Shown: piece after piece, positions 62,901-64,000 of the stretch
Layout: each line of letters opens with the position of its first letter
Position numbering within the stretch: the first letter of the stretch is position 1
NCBI GenBank assembly: GCA_035295745.1
Contig: DATGIL010000052.1
Span: 81,333-145,332 of the forward strand
Direction of reading: 5' to 3'
Source of the DNA: JAIQFL01 sp035295745
GTDB lineage: Bacteria > Acidobacteriota > Terriglobia > Bryobacterales > Bryobacteraceae
DNA length: 64,000 nt
The notes under the pieces: generated by a model
Told to the model about the DNA's origin: nothing
The model's database searches: none
The model's input: only the letters and a program-made list of their open reading frames with translations
Position numbers and translations under genes: made by a program

Positions 62901-63375
62901 ATGGGGCGCACCGGTTTTTGTCGAAGGCCGTGGAAAATTCGTCAATATGACCCGCGATCCTTCGACCGGCAACTGGGTAGAAGGCTCCGTGTCAGACGCA
63001 CGTACGCCACACTTCAGCCAGACGGATTTGAGCGCTTACCAGGACTTCCACGTTAGCAAGAGCAACGAACGGCTCATCGCGCGCGTGGGAGCCGACTGCT
63101 TCAACTGCTTCAATCAGCACCACGTGACGATTATCAATTCGAACCTGATCCGCACCGGAAGCATCAATCCGGCGCCCTGCGGCTCGGCCGGCACCAACTG
63201 CACGCCGACCGAAGCCGACCAGGCTGGTTTCGATTACGGTGTCCTGAACAGCAAGGGCTACGACTATGTTGGTCTGTCAAACGCTGCCGGTTCCTCGTTG
63301 AGTTCGCTCTACGGCAAGCCGCAAGCATGGCAGAATCCGCGCACGGTTCGCTTCCAGGTCCGCTTCACCTTCTAA
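59947..63375 (+). CDS. Oar-like TonB-dependent outer-membrane protein with carboxypeptidase-regulatory domain
   Basis: A 1142-aa protein starting at the ATG at 59947, with GGAAGGGG about 10 bp before it. Signal peptide (residues 1-35, ends STCAIAQ), regulatory domain at 38-120 (MQGTVRDASGGSIVKATVEV), plug-like region (INGASNSENSYLVDGQE; GFEAEYGGALGGVVNVISKR) and a long beta-barrel ending RTVRFQVRFTF. Substrate unknown. A strong terminator follows 25 bp after the stop. Confidence 0.92.
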   Translation: MKTKTLGLDKSVRRWTGQLLMASSIALLISTCAIAQETTAAMQGTVRDASGGSIVKATVEVTSPALIGLKKAETDQVGYYRFANLPPGVYTLSVKATGFRAYKLENIDLQVGHLPTIDVSMEVGATTETVEVSAEAAAIDTSQSKVQTNIGQTSLMNLPTQSLSYQSVIQFAPGARYEPLQNSGTGANNGFQINGASNSENSYLVDGQETANINDGHSMANVPMDFIDEVQVKTSGFEAEYGGALGGVVNVISKRGSNEWHGSVFSYYQADRFNAAPNPTQLRNPQFSNNYCGTRCDQPLEYYYPVKDHSRIADPGFTLGGDLIKDRLWIFLGSAPDFNQLRRTVNFAYPGASGARTFNDNSYTYFTTARVDVRATQKIRLYGSWQYNYNRSTGTSLPQADDVHGQFNSSSTSNPDNFNGGIGNVNPQVIYNVGADITLTPNLIATTRYGFFYYNTESRGLPVGIQYTYRDTNYSYNTGDAPALATTKALDGTALPSQFVNSTGYSNIGGNSQTAFDIWKRYSFSQDLSYFKTFLGTHNLKFGYGFNHGFANEQLGVYNTADVYVGYNIQYVPQTTNGEARCAAIVAQNQQLYGAPGGNANGTACQGLWGTVNIRDLISASGKVGNWNHAFYVQDAWTVAKGLTLNLGLRLDKENLPSYDSLPGFEGISFGWGQKIAPRLGAAYDLLHNGKVKVYGSFGYFYDIMKFNLPQGSFGGAYWHDCVYALDNPNYNLIIPQRDAQGHYCPVGGGATPANGIFPAGGLRFIENYDYREPANDPNQIGSLGPTGLVDPNLKPMKQHVITIGAAWELSHNLVFEPVYTRTRLDRTIEDAGTITQNGEVYYITNPGFGVNATVPNCNGCPPNPKAVRDYDGIEFRLTKRMNKQWMGVFSYTYSRLYGNYDGLTSTDISDSVGRNGANTDRAFDEPFMQFNAHGQAINGPLATDRPNTFKANLYYNLKYKQLNTVIGLFQQVYSGTPLSSYESVWGAPVFVEGRGKFVNMTRDPSTGNWVEGSVSDARTPHFSQTDLSAYQDFHVSKSNERLIARVGADCFNCFNQHHVTIINSNLIRTGSINPAPCGSAGTNCTPTEADQAGFDYGVLNSKGYDYVGLSNAAGSSLSSLYGKPQAWQNPRTVRFQVRFTF

Positions 63376-63400
63376 GAGCAGACCTCTTTACGTGCTACCG

Positions 63401-63433
63401 ATCGGGGCCGGGTAACCGGCCCCGATTTTTTTT
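63401..63433 (+). terminator. Rho-independent terminator of the Oar-like gene
   Basis: A perfect 11-bp stem ATCGGGGCCGG/CCGGCCCCGAT, loop GTAA, followed by eight T. The strongest terminator seen in the window. Confidence 0.95.
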
Positions 63434-63689
63434 GGCGTATTCCTTTTTGAAGACCAGGCAATCGCGCGGGAACTAACGGGATTGCACGCTGTTGTTTTTG
63501 CTCGTCGGCGGCAATGGCACGGCGGGACCGATTCGCTGCGCATCCGACCCAGCGCAGCTTCCAGGGTGGCCCAGGCCGGATCCGAGATTCCGCCCCGATA
63601 CTCTGCATTGGCTGAGGCGGCGGTCAGGAACCGCCGGGTTCGCACCAAGCCTCCAGCCACGCCCTGAAAAGCTAAGTCCGTGGTTTCAT
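63434..63689. other. Non-coding stretch
   Basis: No convincing gene. A minus-strand frame runs through it and the following repeats but has no recognisable protein. A possible decayed remnant cannot be excluded. Confidence 0.4.
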
Positions 63690-64000
63690 AATTCCGCCGG
63701 CGCTTGCGAGCCGCGCGCGTTAGCAAGCGATGTCCGAATCGTCCCAAAATCACTCCCTCACGGTCGCGGCTCGCAAGTGCACGTATCGCGAACGTATTGC
63801 GGTAGGCTACGAGCCGCGACCGCGACCGTGAGCGTGAAAAGGCTGTGAAAAATCCGGGAGCGCCTGCCCCACATACGATGAGGCATCGCTTGCTTACGCG
63901 CGCGGCTCGTAAGCACACGTATCGCGCGAAACGTATTTGGGTAGTTTACGAGCCGCGACTTCGGGTAGGCTACGAGCCGCGACCGTGAGGGAGCGTCTCT
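63690..64000. repeat. Dispersed palindromic repeats with long hairpins, to window end
   Basis: Units related to the 2655 array, in the inverted sense (GCGAGCCGCGCGCGTTAGCAAGCGATG at about 63,705). In addition a longer form: GGTCGCGGCTCG and CGAGCCGCGACC at about 63,760 and 63,810, a perfect 12-bp stem around a 36-base loop containing CACGTATCGCG and AACGTATT. Two more partial copies follow at 63,905-63,990. The array continues past the edge. Confidence 0.8.

Noticed and set aside
63388..63918. A 176-codon minus frame after the terminator
   Set aside because: Passes through dispersed repeats and the terminator; no family match.

Overview
The window is about 61% GC by eye, gene-dense and chromosomal in character. 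It looks like a soil acidobacterium of the Bryobacterales / Solibacter type. The pointers are a PadR regulator beside an acidobacterial-type MacB-like permease, two very large Oar-like TonB-dependent proteins with N-terminal carboxypeptidase-regulatory domains, DUF507, a GWxTD domain fused to an M56 sensor-protease, an apparent selenoprotein, and many short dispersed palindromic repeats. The assignment is inference from gene content; no rRNA is present.

Region 1 (1-9,000) holds a truncated permease with its PadR repressor and operator, an M20 peptidase, a seven-copy 72-bp tandem repeat array, a PAS/zinc protein, a nucleoside hydrolase, a DinB-like protein, and a three-gene minus-strand operon ending in an iodothyronine-deiodinase-like gene with an in-frame TGA read as selenocysteine, followed by KDPG aldolase (eda). 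Region 2 (8,975-16,650) is a housekeeping run: Trm112, a GT9 glycosyltransferase, msbA and yicC, overlapping by ATGA/GTGA where they touch, then a GC-rich repeat block and gmk, rpoZ, coaBC, a family-4 uracil-DNA glycosylase and a small LuxR-type regulator. Region 3 (16,700-26,530) has a Crp/Fnr regulator, DUF507, an SDR, an M14 peptidase, an M50-like protease, a DksA-type protein, hfq, hflX, an elongator tRNA-Met and a zinc-ribbon membrane protein. Region 4 (26,630-36,000) has an Oar-like receptor, a deacetylase / acyl carrier protein / ketosynthase trio resembling NodB-NodF-NodE in composition, a zincin-like protein, a nucleotidyltransferase-like protein and a broken thioredoxin-like gene.

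Region 5 (36,214-50,908) is the most unusual part: an eleven-gene, tightly packed minus-strand operon behind a good sigma-70-like promoter. In transcription order it encodes a Pro/Arg-rich single-TM protein, a 32-residue TM peptide, three ClpB-D2-like AAA+ proteins (one intact, two with damaged ATPase motifs), a TraD/VirD4-like coupling ATPase, a 34-residue TM peptide, an unknown 208-aa protein, a 1755-aa protein, a small secreted or anchored protein, and a membrane-embedded subtilisin. The 1755-aa protein joins a zincin motif, a papain-like Tox-PL domain and an edema-factor/ExoY-like nucleotidyl-cyclase domain to a ten-unit disordered repeat. I infer an undescribed secretion or contact-toxin machine: the ATPase and AAA+ proteins as the motor, the subtilisin as processing protease (an analogy with type VII mycosins, not homology), and the giant protein as cargo.

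Region 6 (51,150-64,000) has a 2-hydroxyacid dehydrogenase, two unknown proteins, class II fructose-bisphosphatase (glpX), a BlaI/M56-GWxTD pair with a visible operator, an M48 protease, a class V aminotransferase, and a second Oar-like receptor closed by a strong terminator and followed by more palindromic repeats.
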